Numbered from the stretch's first letter, positions 17,855-27,165 are shown. The stretch is DNA of 64,000 nucleotides from an uncultured Ilumatobacter sp. (GCA_938091165.1 CALKNK010000010.1:1-64000); one strand, 5' to 3'. Translations and numbers: made by a program. The notes: generated by a model from the sequence alone, not told the origin.

Positions 17855-18793
17855 GTGGCCAAAGATCGCGTTGAACGGGATGATGAAGACCTCGTCCGTC
17901 TGTACCTCACCGATATCGGGCAGTACACGCTCCTTACGAAAGACGATGAGGTCCGGCTCGCCAAGGCGATCGAAGCCGGCAACGAGGCAATTGAACATCT
18001 CGATTCGGCTGGCAAAGAACTCACCGCGGCGAAAAAACGCGAGTACCGGCGTACGGCCCGAAAGGGCGAACAAGCTGAGCGCCAGTTCGTGCAGTCAAAC
18101 CTCCGCTTAGTTGTTTCGATCGCCAAGAAGTACCAGGCCTCGGGTCTGCCACTGCTTGACCTCATTCAAGAGGGCAACCTCGGTCTAATGCACGCTGTTG
18201 AGAAGTTCGACTGGCGTAAAGGGTTCAAATTCTCGACCTACGCCACCTGGTGGATTCGTCAAGCCATTACCCGCGGGATTGCAAATACCGGCCGCACCAT
18301 TCGTCTCCCGGTCCACGCCGGCGACACCTTGGCCCGCCTCCAAAAAGCGCGTTCGCGCCTTGAACTCAAATATGGCCGTCCTGCCACATTGACCGAGTTG
18401 GCTAGAGAAGTTGAAATGCCCGAAGACAAGGTCACCGAGGCCCTTCGCTTTGCGGCAGAGCCACTGTCACTTTCAGAGCCGCTCCGAGAAGACGGTGACG
18501 CCGAGCTAGGCGACGTAGTTGAAGACCGCTCAGCGGAGTCTCCGTTCGAAGTAGCAGCCACAGCGCTGCTGCCCGAAGAAATCAGCCGCTTGCTGGCTCC
18601 GCTTGATGAACGCGAGCGTGAAATCCTCAAGTTGCGCTTCGGTCTCGATCGCGGTGAGCCGCGAACACTCGAAGAGGTCGGTGAACACTTCAACCTCACC
18701 CGCGAACGTATTCGACAAATCGAAGCCCGTGCAATGAGCAAACTGCGCCATCCCTCGAGCGACACTGGCGCCCGAGACCTCCTCGCCGTTTAA
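17855..18793 (+). CDS. RNA polymerase sigma-70 factor, RpoD/SigA-like (group 1 or 2)
   Basis: 312-aa sigma factor with regions 1.2, 2, 3 and 4 but no region 1.1. Landmarks: DLVRLYLTDIGQYTLLT (1.2), FVQSNLRLVVSIAKKY and LDLIQEGNLGLMHAVEKFDWRKGFKFSTYATWWIRQAI (region 2, core binding and -10 recognition), TGRTIRLPVHAGD (2.4/3.0), and region 4 with LDEREREILKLRFGL and LEEVGEHFNLTRERIRQIEARAM (helix-turn-helix for -35). The lack of a long acidic N-terminus suggests a group 2 factor such as SigB, though it may be the main factor. GTG start with GAGGGAG about seven bases upstream. Confidence 0.93.
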   Translation: MAKDRVERDDEDLVRLYLTDIGQYTLLTKDDEVRLAKAIEAGNEAIEHLDSAGKELTAAKKREYRRTARKGEQAERQFVQSNLRLVVSIAKKYQASGLPLLDLIQEGNLGLMHAVEKFDWRKGFKFSTYATWWIRQAITRGIANTGRTIRLPVHAGDTLARLQKARSRLELKYGRPATLTELAREVEMPEDKVTEALRFAAEPLSLSEPLREDGDAELGDVVEDRSAESPFEVAATALLPEEISRLLAPLDEREREILKLRFGLDRGEPRTLEEVGEHFNLTRERIRQIEARAMSKLRHPSSDTGARDLLAV

Positions 18794-19239
18794 TTCCACC
18801 CATCTGACTCCAGCCCCATCGGCTTCGCACCGGCCAAAGTGCATGACCATTGCTCAACATGCCGGGTTCGTTGGCGATGGAACCATCGCTGCCACTAACG
18901 GGTTCGCTCACACGGGAATTTCAGCACGTGTTCTCTTTTAGCGTCTTCAACCCCAATGGCTTTAACGCCACACCGGAAATCGAGTCCTCGGTCGGCGTAT
19001 ACCTCGACGGGACCGGCACGTTCGTTGGCGAGCGCCGACAACACAAGCAACCCTGAAAAACTTTGGATCTCAATGATGGGCTTGGATCACAGCAGGGAAA
19101 GCAATTTCACCCCAGTTCTAGCTGTCATTGCTCTGCGCCAAAAGATGTCGGTATCTCGCAGATACCAACCACGCAACGGCCGGCACGCTGGCCACGAATT
19201 GTGGACAACGGGCCGGCACAGCCTGCAGTCATTGGGACG
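18794..19239. other. Spacer with short open frames, no supported gene
   Basis: About 445 bases between convergent sigma factor and acyl-CoA dehydrogenase genes. A 32-codon frame from ATG at 18843 and a second overlapping frame have gene-like composition but no recognisable family. They may be relics. No tRNA or strong terminator seen. Confidence 0.3.
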
Positions 19240-20571
19240 TCATGCAGGTCCCGCAAATGCGCCTGCCTTCACGTTGCTCGTGTTGGCGAGAAACGTCTCT
19301 TTCGGGTTGTAGGACGCAGCCTTTTCTTCACCATCATTGACCTCCTTGCGACCGACGACCATCCAGTGCACTTCGTCCGGTCCGTCAGCAAGACGCAGGG
19401 TGCGCTGTGAGGTGTACATATCCGCCAACGGCGTCCACTGTGAAATGCCTGTCGCTCCGTGCATTTGCATCGCGTTGTCGATGATTTCGCATACCCGGAT
19501 CGGGACCATGGCCTTAACCGCCGACACCCATACGCGTGCTTCGGAGTTGCCGAGCTTGTCCATCGCATTGGCAGCGGTGAGCACCATGCGACGCATGGAC
19601 TCAATCTCGATGCGCGACTTGGCGATCATCTCGGTATTTCCACCGAGCTTGGCAAGCGGCTTGCCGAAACCGTCACGGCTGAGGCCGCGTGACACCATCA
19701 TCTCAAGGGCTTTTTCAGCCTGACCGATGGCACGCATGCAGTGGTGGATTCGCCCGGGGCCCAGTCGAACCTGGCTGATCTCAAAGCCGCGGCCTTCGCC
19801 GAGGAGGATGTTCTCGTACGGCACACGGACGTTGTCAAACTTGATGTGCATGTGGCCGTGCGGGGCGTCATCCTTGCCAAACACGTGCATTGGACCCAGA
19901 ATCTGCACTCCGGGTGTGTCAATTGGGACGAGGATTTGCGATTGGCGCTGGTGCGGGGGACCGTCGGGGCTGGTTTGCACCATCGTGATCATGATTTTGC
20001 ATCTCGGGTCGCCCGCACCGGAGATGTAGTACTTCTCGCCGTTGATCAGCCATTCGTCACCATCGCGCTCGGCCCGACAAGCAACATTCTTGGCATCAGA
20101 GGAGGCCACGTCGGGCTCAGTCATTGCGTACGCCGAGCGGATCTCACCAGCAAGCAGCGGCTTGAGCCATTGTTCCTTCTGAGCCGCCGTGCCAACCCGT
20201 TCCAGCACCTCCATGTTGCCGGTGTCCGGCGCTGCACAGTTCATCGATTCTGAGGCGAGCGGGTTCTTGCCCAGCTCAATCGCAATGTAGGCGTAGTCAA
20301 GATTCGAGAGACCTTCGCCAGTTTCGGCGTCGGGCAGGAAAAAGTTCCACAGCCCGTTTGCTTTGGCCTTGTCCTTGACTTCCTGAAGTAGTTCAAGCTG
20401 CCCAGGTGCGTATCCCCAACGGTCCTCGCGGGTCGCGCCCAGCTCGAAGAACTTCTCCGACATTGGCTGTACCTCTTCGGCAATAAAGGCCTTCACCTTT
20501 TCATAAAGCGGTCGGACCTCCTCTGACATTCGAAGGTCGTACATGTCTACGGTGGATTCAAGAGCTGCCAT
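19240..20571 (-). CDS. Acyl-CoA dehydrogenase (ACAD10/11-like)
   Basis: 443-aa flavoenzyme that introduces a trans-2,3 double bond in acyl-CoA. Visible signatures: AYAMTEPDVASSDAKN for FAD and substrate binding near 150-166, WLINGEKYYISGAG, and a C-terminal IDNAMQMHGATGISQWTPLADMY and TLRLADGPDEVHW block near 362-401. The Asp in GPDEVH is the likely catalytic base used in the ACAD10/11 group rather than the Glu of short-chain enzymes. ATG start at 20571, no signal peptide. It stands alone on the reverse strand, so electron acceptor and pathway are not shown by context. Confidence 0.92.
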   Translation of the reverse strand: MAALESTVDMYDLRMSEEVRPLYEKVKAFIAEEVQPMSEKFFELGATREDRWGYAPGQLELLQEVKDKAKANGLWNFFLPDAETGEGLSNLDYAYIAIELGKNPLASESMNCAAPDTGNMEVLERVGTAAQKEQWLKPLLAGEIRSAYAMTEPDVASSDAKNVACRAERDGDEWLINGEKYYISGAGDPRCKIMITMVQTSPDGPPHQRQSQILVPIDTPGVQILGPMHVFGKDDAPHGHMHIKFDNVRVPYENILLGEGRGFEISQVRLGPGRIHHCMRAIGQAEKALEMMVSRGLSRDGFGKPLAKLGGNTEMIAKSRIEIESMRRMVLTAANAMDKLGNSEARVWVSAVKAMVPIRVCEIIDNAMQMHGATGISQWTPLADMYTSQRTLRLADGPDEVHWMVVGRKEVNDGEEKAASYNPKETFLANTSNVKAGAFAGPA

Positions 20572-20905
20572 GCCGCGAAACTACCGACCTAGCGATGCCT
20601 GAGTCTCATTGTGGCTTGGCATCATCGGTCAGAAATAGCATCACGTTCGCTGTCACAACCGGGCCAGTTCCGGACGCTAGGCCACTCACTGTCGGCCGAA
20701 AGGGACGAGAATCCGCTCCAAATTGGAATCCACCTGTTTCGAGGCTTTTCGAAAGAGCCGGATGCTGATCTGAAAGTAACCGTGTGAAAGGCGAGCAGTA
20801 AATACTTCGATCGGCCGATCTCGCCAGACGCTCGTTCGAACCGTAATCGCAAAAGCCCCGCTCCTAAACCCTCGGGTCGCGCTGGCCGGAGCGAGGTCTT
20901 GCGAT
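20572..20905. other. Spacer downstream of selC
   Basis: Region between the tRNA-Sec 3' end and the acyl-CoA dehydrogenase start, both on the reverse strand. It holds the probable selC terminator (20851-20897) and must contain the dehydrogenase promoter. No gene recognised. Confidence 0.4.
20851..20897 (-). terminator. Probable selC terminator
   Basis: On the minus strand, CCTCGCTCC pairs with GGAGCGGGG (one G-T wobble) around a loop of roughly 23 bases. The stem is followed by CTTTTG. It begins ten to fifteen bases after the CCA end of the tRNA, the expected place for a factor-independent terminator. Confidence 0.5.
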
Positions 20906-21001
20906 TGGCGGAGATGGACGGGAATCGAACCCGCCGGATGGGGATCGCCCATCCCAACCGCTTTGAAGGCGGCGGAGCCCACCAGGTACCCAGACATCTC
21001 C
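20906..21001 (-). tRNA. selC: tRNA-Sec (anticodon TCA)
   Basis: 96-base selenocysteine tRNA including an encoded CCA. The anticodon loop CTTCAAA holds TCA, which reads UGA. The discriminator is G, as in known tRNA-Sec. A long variable arm (GGATGGG/CCCATCC, 7 bp) replaces the usual short loop. The acceptor and T stems sum to 13 bp; they can be drawn as 7+6, or as 8+5 with a T-C mismatch at the eighth pair. The D stem is weak (about four pairs with two wobbles). SelA and SelB in the same window support the identification. It is charged with serine, which SelA converts to selenocysteine. Confidence 0.93.
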
Positions 21002-21310
21002 ACGCGGGATGATAGTGCCGATACGAGCGAGACCGACCGTCGCAGAGGCCACCACCGACAGCCACCCCGTGTGGCTCGGCGCCTACCGGGGTGCGCAGGC
21101 AGGGGGCGCGACTCCCCTGCCTGGGTGTCCTGCCGGGTGGGACGACGGGGTTAAGGGAGATACGAAAGAAGTCCGTGAGAACTACACAAACATCTACCAC
21201 GGCGCCTGTCACGGCATCTACCGCAGAGCGCTTCTGTGAGCCTATGTGCCAGCGTCGAGTAAACCGGTCTTACCAAAGCAGGGGTCGCCGTCCGAAAGGG
21301 CGGCGCTTCT
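21002..21310. other. selC upstream region with strong hairpins
   Basis: Contains a perfect 10-bp stem (CAGGCAGGGG, 21096-21105, with CCCCTGCCTG, 21114-21123) and an 8-bp stem with GAAA tetraloop (21286-21305). It must carry the selC promoter on the reverse strand; TATCAT lies just before the tRNA 5' end, but I see no matching -35. No gene recognised. Confidence 0.4.
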
Positions 21311-21718
21311 GTGCTGTCCGGGGTCGGAACGCGTCACGCACACGTCATCCTTAACTGGCCGACATCGGCCCCTACGGGTCCTCCCGATGGTGCTGCGCGC
21401 CATCGACTAGAACGCAGGGGCCGCCTTTCGGTGCACGGATTCTGGTGGTTTCCTCCGGCGAACTTCCTCGTCTACCTCGTGCTGCTGGTGCTCAGCGGCA
21501 TCTCGGGCATCTCCTTCATTCTGTACTTGATTTACTCCCTCGCAATGCTGGTGCCGAGCCTCGCTGCAGCGGTGCGACGACTGCACGACACGAACAAATC
21601 GGGGTGGATGATCTTGCTGGGGCTGAACCCGTTGGTTGGGGTCATCATCCTGCTCGTCTTCTACGTGCAGGCCGGCACGCCGGGTCCGAACGACCACGGC
21701 TCCGAGTCCACCGCCTGA
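21311..21718 (+). CDS. DUF805-like membrane protein, divergent N-terminus
   Basis: 135-aa open frame. From about residue 36 it resembles DUF805 inner-membrane proteins: RRGRLSVHGFWWFPPANFL, two or three hydrophobic helices, AAAVRRLHDTNKSGWMILLGL and LVFYVQAGTPGPNDHG. The RRLHDTNKSGW box is the best-conserved family feature. The first 35 residues are Arg/Pro-rich and unlike the family, and the loop between the first helices is short. Either the true start is internal or the gene has decayed at its 5' end. GTG start at 21311 is therefore uncertain. Confidence 0.55.
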   Translation: MLSGVGTRHAHVILNWPTSAPTGPPDGAARHRLERRGRLSVHGFWWFPPANFLVYLVLLVLSGISGISFILYLIYSLAMLVPSLAAAVRRLHDTNKSGWMILLGLNPLVGVIILLVFYVQAGTPGPNDHGSESTA

Positions 21719-21863
21719 TCGCTCAAACCCTCGTCGAGTTCGACCACCACCACGATGACACCAGAACCCTGGCGGTCGGGCCAAGTGCAATATGTGCGCT
21801 TTGGTCACTCAACTCAATCAAGGCAGTCAGCGTCAGGGCACAAGAGCCGTAGTCTGTCTGGCT

Positions 21864-22187
21864 ATGGATCTACGAACCACTACGAGCACCGTCGGCGGCA
21901 TTCCGACCGTTGCCGTTGACGGTGTCGTCGACCTTGCGTCGATTCCAATCTTTCGCGATGCGCTTCTACGGACGATCCATTCCAGTAGCAGCGAACTAGT
22001 TGTAGCTGACCTCGACGGTGTTGCTGCGCTAGACGACGCAGGCCTCGGTGTTTTACTCGGCGCTGCGGCTGCAGCGCGCCAAGCGGGCGGTGACCTTGAA
22101 ATCGTCTGCAATAACCAACGGCTGCGAATGCGACTTGAACGAACACGTGTGGATCAGGCCATCGCCGTCAGAACATCAATCGCGTGA
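21864..22187 (+). CDS. STAS-domain protein (anti-sigma-factor antagonist-like)
   Basis: 107-aa single STAS domain like SpoIIAA/RsbV, which regulate sigma factors by binding an anti-sigma kinase. The fold signature is visible: VDGVVDLASIPIFRDAL, LVVADLDGVAALDDAGLGVLLG and RQAGGDLEIV. The usual phosphorylated serine in DSSGLG is replaced: the site reads DDAGLG, so Asp sits at the phosphoserine position. It cannot be switched by phosphorylation there. ATG 21864 is chosen over an upstream frame. The stop overlaps the DUF952 start. Confidence 0.78.
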   Translation: MDLRTTTSTVGGIPTVAVDGVVDLASIPIFRDALLRTIHSSSSELVVADLDGVAALDDAGLGVLLGAAAAARQAGGDLEIVCNNQRLRMRLERTRVDQAIAVRTSIA

Positions 22188-22567
22188 CCGATCAGAACTG
22201 CAACGATCATCCAATATTCCACATCGCGCTTCCTGGCGATTGGGTCGACGCTTTTGCGTCGGGTGAATACTCCGTGTCAACACGCGGGATGTTGCTCGGC
22301 GATGTGGGCTTCATCCACTGTTCGACGGCAGAACAGATCGAGGCGACGGCGAACCGCTTCTATGGTGATCTAACCGAGCTGGTGCTACTAACGATTGACC
22401 CGCTACTCGTTCCTGCACAGGTCTTGTGGGAGCCACCTGCACCCGGCGTCAATGAGCTCTTCCCCCACATCTACGGGCCTTTACCAATCAGAGCAGTGAA
22501 TACGCACCACTTTTGGTCCCGTGCAGGCGCAGCTTGGAAAGCACCCAAGCTGTCGCGCGACGACTAG
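22184..22567 (+). CDS. DUF952 family protein
   Basis: 127-aa cytoplasmic protein of the DUF952 family. Recognised by IFHIALPGDWVDAFASGEY, GFIHCSTAEQIEATANRFY, LVLLTIDPLLV and FPHIYGPLPIRAV. Function is not established for the family; structures resemble small ADP-ribose or nucleotide-binding folds. GTG start overlaps the preceding STAS stop by four bases, so the two are translationally coupled. Confidence 0.82.
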   Translation: MTDQNCNDHPIFHIALPGDWVDAFASGEYSVSTRGMLLGDVGFIHCSTAEQIEATANRFYGDLTELVLLTIDPLLVPAQVLWEPPAPGVNELFPHIYGPLPIRAVNTHHFWSRAGAAWKAPKLSRDD

Positions 22568-22606
22568 TCCAGGGCTGCGCCCCGATACAACTGCGACGCC
22601 ACTGAG

Positions 22607-23140
22607 CTACCAGTGCAAAGTTCCCGGCGCGCCTTTGAACGGGCCAGTCACGTTCGCCGTGACCCATCCACCGTAGAACTGGCCTTCGTTGCTTGTCACC
22701 TGTTCATCATCAACTCTGCACTCGTCGAATCGCTGCGCGTAGAACGCCCAGCAACCTGAAAGGGAAGCGAAACGGTCAGTGGGATTTTGATAGGTCCAAG
22801 CGCTCTGACGGACTACCGACAATCCTGCGTACACATCAACATATTCAGCTACGCCCTTCCACTCACACGAGGTCGTTCGATCAGACCCCATGAAGAGGGT
22901 CCGATCGACGAACTCCGGCTCGACGTAGTACGCCGGTGGCTGACTCGTCTCAAGAACCCGGAGACACCGCGGCGCGTCAACGATCGCGACATCGGCATGT
23001 CGCACACGAATTCTCCATTCGACTGACTCGATCATTGGCGGACGTGGAAAGTTCCACACGGATTCGTACGGCTTACCGTTCGGGGCTCGACCAACCTTTG
23101 CGTCACGGTTATCTCGACTTGGTCTGATCTCGCGCCTCAT
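22607..23140 (-). CDS. DUF427 domain protein
   Basis: 177-aa protein with one DUF427 domain. Typical phrases: SVWNFPRPPMIE near 27, RVLETSQPPAYYVEPEFV near 60-77, SCEWKGVAEYVDV near 90-102, SAWTYQNPTDRFASLSGCWAFYA and FYGGWVTANVTGPFKGAPGT at the end. The family is widespread in actinobacteria and its function is unknown. ATG start overlaps the RsgA stop (ATGA), so it is expressed with rsgA. No signal peptide. Confidence 0.87.
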   Translation of the reverse strand: MRREIRPSRDNRDAKVGRAPNGKPYESVWNFPRPPMIESVEWRIRVRHADVAIVDAPRCLRVLETSQPPAYYVEPEFVDRTLFMGSDRTTSCEWKGVAEYVDVYAGLSVVRQSAWTYQNPTDRFASLSGCWAFYAQRFDECRVDDEQVTSNEGQFYGGWVTANVTGPFKGAPGTLHW

Positions 23141-24186
23141 TGATACTCCGACTTTTCGGGCGGCTTCTTGCCACCTCGTCGGCGATCCGCAACTTTCTCC
23201 CGCGCCCTTTGCTCTTCTTCAAGAGCGGCTTCTTCCTCAATCAGCTTCTCCATTGCCGATAAGCGAACCGGGTCAAGTTTGCCCGCCGCAATGGCTGCCT
23301 GCACCGCACATCCCGGTTCCTGGTCATGTTTACAATTTCTGAATCGGCAGCCGTCCATCAGGTCGAACACATCGGCAAAAGCTCGTTCGATGCCGTTGCC
23401 CGACAACCAGAGACTGACGGCGCGCACACCCGGCGTGTCGATCAACCAGCCGGTCTCAGCTAGGGGAACTAACTCAGCAGCCACCGTGGTGTGGCGGCCG
23501 CGTTGGTCGCCTTCGCGTACTTCCGAGGTTGCCTGCCGTTCGTTGCCAAGCAGCGCATTGACAATCGTGGACTTGCCGACTCCACTTGCCCCGAGGAACG
23601 TCAGCGTACGATTCCCAGCGGCGTAGCAGCGCAGGTCATTGATGCCCTCGCCGGTGAGTCCGCTCGCAAGCAGAACTGGGACGCCCAATGCAACATCAGC
23701 CAACCCAACTCGGCCTGTCTCCGGATTGTCGACCAAGTCAGTCTTGGTCAAGATGACCACCGGCTCCGCGCCCGAGTCGTAGGCGAGAACCAATTCGCGT
23801 TCAAGACGGCGCGGACTTGGCGGCGACCCAAGCGCGTGCACGAGAAAGACAACGTCGATATTCGCAGCCAGGGTGTGCGACACGGCCCGCATGCCATCGA
23901 AGGATGCTCGCCGAGTGAACGCTGAGGTGCGTTCCAAAACATGGTCGACCTTCTCGCCGTCGTCCGAGACGACGATCCAATCCCCGACTGCGACCTCAGC
24001 ACCGATGTTGCGCATGCGGATCGGCTCATCGGTACCGCGGGCTTGCGCCATCGTTCGAATCGCCGTGCTCCAGCCGCGGTCGATGCGTGAAACACGCGCC
24101 GGCTGACCAAGGGCGCCGAGATCCCGCCAGCGCCGAGCAAATGCTTCGGTCCAGCCCAATGCACTGAGCTGAGGATCGACCCGCAT
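23137..24186 (-). CDS. rsgA: Ribosome small-subunit-dependent GTPase A
   Basis: Circularly permuted GTPase that checks late maturation of the 30S subunit. The OB-like N-terminus is followed by the GTPase order G4 (ILTKTDLVD), G1 (GASGVGKSTIVNALLG) and G3 (DTPGVRAVSLW), then a zinc-binding end CRFRNCKHDQEPGC giving Cys, Cys-x-His and Cys ligands. The last 30 residues are Lys/Arg/Glu-rich. ATG at 24186 is my choice because the OB segment begins just after it. An ATG at 24303 gives 39 extra residues without family character. Divergent from topA. Confidence 0.92.
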   Translation of the reverse strand: MRVDPQLSALGWTEAFARRWRDLGALGQPARVSRIDRGWSTAIRTMAQARGTDEPIRMRNIGAEVAVGDWIVVSDDGEKVDHVLERTSAFTRRASFDGMRAVSHTLAANIDVVFLVHALGSPPSPRRLERELVLAYDSGAEPVVILTKTDLVDNPETGRVGLADVALGVPVLLASGLTGEGINDLRCYAAGNRTLTFLGASGVGKSTIVNALLGNERQATSEVREGDQRGRHTTVAAELVPLAETGWLIDTPGVRAVSLWLSGNGIERAFADVFDLMDGCRFRNCKHDQEPGCAVQAAIAAGKLDPVRLSAMEKLIEEEAALEEEQRAREKVADRRRGGKKPPEKSEYQ

Positions 24187-24335
24187 AAGAGGAAGGTACC
24201 TCGTTGAGCCGTCGCGGGCACGCAGGAAAGTCGGGACGAGAACCCCGCCCCAGCGCCATGCCATGTGAAATCCGTGCCGATCCGGCACACTGCCACTTGA
24301 CATCCCTCATCCCAGTCCCCTAGCGAGAGCGCTCC

Positions 24336-27113
24336 ATGGCCAAACCCCTCGTCATCGTCGAATCGCCTGCGAAGGCCAAGACGCTGTCCAAGTTCCTCGG
24401 CAGCGACTACGACGTACGCGCCTCTGTGGGCCACGTTGCTGACCTTCCATCCAAAGGGCTCAATATTGATGTCGAGAACAGTTTCAAGCCCACCTATGAG
24501 CTGACGGATAGGGGCAAGACGGTAGTCAAAGAACTCAAAGCGCTTTTGAAAGACGCCTCGGAGCTCTATCTCGCGACCGATGAAGACCGCGAGGGCGAAG
24601 CGATTTCGTGGCACCTGCTCGAGTACCTGAAGCCGAAGGTGCCCGTGAAGCGGATGGTATTCCACGAGATCACCAAGGCCGCTGTTGACCACGCTGTCAG
24701 CAACCCACGCGGCATCGATTACGGCATGGTCGATGCTGCTGAAACCCGTCGTCTCCTCGACCGTCTCTACGGCTACGAAGTGTCGCCGGTGCTGTGGCGT
24801 CGCGTGAATCGCGGCCTTTCAGCCGGACGCGTCCAGAGTCCGACCGTTCGGCTGATTGTCGAACGCGAACGTGAACGCATGGCCTTCGTCAGCACCGATT
24901 ACTGGGACATCGACGCCATCACAGCCACCGACCCATCGTTCGACTCGAGACTGGTCGGCGTCGCAGGTGCCAGGGTTGCGACCGGCAAGGACTTCAACGA
25001 CAGCGGCCAGATCGTCACGTCCAAGAATGACAAGACAACGGTGCAGTTAACCGAGGCCCGTGCACGCGAACTCGCGGAGGGGCTTGGTGGTAAGCAGTTC
25101 GCTGTTCGTTCAATCGAGGACAAGCCGTACCGATCATCTCCGAAAGCTCCTTTTATGACCTCGACGTTACAGCAGGAAGGCGGCCGCAAACTCCGGCTGT
25201 CCTCCAGCCAGGTGATGCGAGTCGCCCAAGGGCTTTACGAGCGTGGCTTCATCACCTACATGCGTACTGACGACGTCATCCTCTCTGAAGAGGCGATGGC
25301 TGCAACGCGTGACGCCGTCAGAAGCGAGTACGGGTCAAAGTACCTCAACGCTGCACCCAAGCAGTACAAGAAGAAGACGCAAGGCCAGGACGCCCATGAG
25401 GCCATCCGGCCGACCACGCCGTACCGGTCCCCAGGGGCCGTGTCTTCGGAGCTGAACAGCCAGGAGCTTGCGTTGTATCAACTCATCTGGCAGCGGACGC
25501 TCGCCTCACAAATGGCCGACGCTGCCGGCGTGACCGTCTCGATTCGCCTGGCTGCCGATTCCGTCGACCGCTCCACCGGCGAGTTAATCGACTGCGAATT
25601 CGCCGCCTCAGGCACAACGATCACCTTTCCCGGATATCGGGTCGTCTACGTCGCATCGAGGGAAGAGACCGGCGAAGATGCAGCTGACAAAGAAGCACTG
25701 TTGCCACCGCTCAAGCGGGGGGATCTCGTACCGATCTCGTCTATTTCGCCGAATGGCCACACAACGACACCACCGTCCCGCTTTACCGAAGCGTCTCTGG
25801 TCAAACGTCTAGAAGAACTACGCATCGGCCGTCCTTCCACCTGGGCATCGATCATCCAGACCGTCCAGGACCGTGGTTACGTGTGGAAGAAGGGCCAAGC
25901 GCTAGTCCCCACGTGGACTGCGTTTGCAGTGATCCGGTTGCTTGAAGAGCACTTCGAGGCGCTTGTCGATTACGAGTTCACAGCGTCGACAGAACACGAC
26001 CTTGACGCCATCGCCAAAGGCGAGCGCCAAAAGGACAAATGGCTCCAACGTTTCTATTGGGGTGATCAGGGTGACGATTCCGTCCCTGCGATTACCGCCG
26101 AGGCCGGCGACGGCGAAGACGCACTTCTCGGCCTGAAGCGACTCGTCGAAGAGAACCTCGATCACATCGATGCCGCCGAGATCAACACCTTCCCGCTGGG
26201 CAATGACCCTGATGGCAACGCAGTCGTCGCCAAGCCTGGCAAGTACGGCCCCTATGTGAAACGGGGCGAAGACACTGCGTCAGTCCCCGATGATCTTGCA
26301 CCGGACGAACTCACCGTCAGGAAAGCCATCGAATTGCTCAACGCTCCGAAGATGGACGATCCGATCGGCGAACTCGATGGGCTCCCCGTATTCGCAAAGA
26401 ACGGCCGGTACGGCCCATACGTGCAGTGGGGCGACCACGACAATCCGCCTCCCGGCATGGATAAACCGAAGATGTCGTCGCTGTTCCAAACCATGGTGTT
26501 TGAAAGCATCACGATGGATGACGCCGAGAAACTCCTGCAGCTACCACGCCATCTTGGCGACGACCCGGACGACGGCATTCCGATCTTTGCAAACAACGGC
26601 CGGTACGGGCCCTACGTGATGAAGGAGAAGGACTACCGGAACATCGATTCCGAGGACCGTCTACTTGAAATCACGCTCGACGAAGCGCTGAAGATCTTCT
26701 CCGAACCAAAGGTCTATAAGCGCGGCGGCCGCAACCTCGCCGCCAAGGGCCCGCTAAAGGAGTTCGGTGTCGACCCGGTGAGCGAAAAAAATGTGACCGC
26801 CAAGGACGGCCGTTTTGGTGTTTATGTCACTGACGGCGAAACGAACGCATCGTTGGGCAAGGGAGACCGACTCGAGGAGATCTCGCCCGAGCGCGCCTAC
26901 GAACTGCTCGCCATTCGCCGCGAAGCGATAATCGCCAAGGGCGGCACACCAGGCAAAAAGGCCAAAGCCACAAAGAAAAAGGCCGCCGCAAAAAAGAAAG
27001 CTGCAAATAAGAAGAGCACCGCAAAGAAGAGGGTCGCAGCTAAAAAGGCACCTAAGAAAAAGGCAGTCACCAAAAAGCCCATCATCACTGACATTGCTGA
27101 TGATGCGACCTGA
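24336..27113 (+). CDS. topA: DNA topoisomerase I
   Basis: 925-aa type IA topoisomerase that relaxes negative supercoils. The Toprim domain is at the N-terminus (VIVESPAKAKTLSKFLG, then ATDEDREGEAISWH). The active-site tyrosine is Y308 in GFITYMRTDD. The C-terminal region lacks Cys zinc fingers and instead has four repeats built on GxYGPYV or its variant (KYGPYV, RYGPYV twice, RFGVYV). It ends in a Lys/Ala-rich tail of about 50 residues like those of mycobacterial TopA, which helps DNA grip and strand passage. ATG start. First of a run with tmk, holB and copC. Confidence 0.96.
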   Translation: MAKPLVIVESPAKAKTLSKFLGSDYDVRASVGHVADLPSKGLNIDVENSFKPTYELTDRGKTVVKELKALLKDASELYLATDEDREGEAISWHLLEYLKPKVPVKRMVFHEITKAAVDHAVSNPRGIDYGMVDAAETRRLLDRLYGYEVSPVLWRRVNRGLSAGRVQSPTVRLIVERERERMAFVSTDYWDIDAITATDPSFDSRLVGVAGARVATGKDFNDSGQIVTSKNDKTTVQLTEARARELAEGLGGKQFAVRSIEDKPYRSSPKAPFMTSTLQQEGGRKLRLSSSQVMRVAQGLYERGFITYMRTDDVILSEEAMAATRDAVRSEYGSKYLNAAPKQYKKKTQGQDAHEAIRPTTPYRSPGAVSSELNSQELALYQLIWQRTLASQMADAAGVTVSIRLAADSVDRSTGELIDCEFAASGTTITFPGYRVVYVASREETGEDAADKEALLPPLKRGDLVPISSISPNGHTTTPPSRFTEASLVKRLEELRIGRPSTWASIIQTVQDRGYVWKKGQALVPTWTAFAVIRLLEEHFEALVDYEFTASTEHDLDAIAKGERQKDKWLQRFYWGDQGDDSVPAITAEAGDGEDALLGLKRLVEENLDHIDAAEINTFPLGNDPDGNAVVAKPGKYGPYVKRGEDTASVPDDLAPDELTVRKAIELLNAPKMDDPIGELDGLPVFAKNGRYGPYVQWGDHDNPPPGMDKPKMSSLFQTMVFESITMDDAEKLLQLPRHLGDDPDDGIPIFANNGRYGPYVMKEKDYRNIDSEDRLLEITLDEALKIFSEPKVYKRGGRNLAAKGPLKEFGVDPVSEKNVTAKDGRFGVYVTDGETNASLGKGDRLEEISPERAYELLAIRREAIIAKGGTPGKKAKATKKKAAAKKKAANKKSTAKKRVAAKKAPKKKAVTKKPIITDIADDAT

Positions 27114-27165
27114 TGACCAAACGACATAGTGCCCGGAGCAACGTCGTCCTCTAACCTCGGCCTCC

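Noticed and set aside
22575..22625. tRNA-like D-arm sequence (GGTAGCTCAGTGGC) on the reverse strand
   Set aside because: It coincides with the DUF427 C-terminus and stop, and I find no matching anticodon, T arm or acceptor stem.
23748..24692. 314-codon reverse-strand open frame
   Set aside because: It overlaps rsgA and topA in other frames. Both of those have full family motifs; this frame has none.
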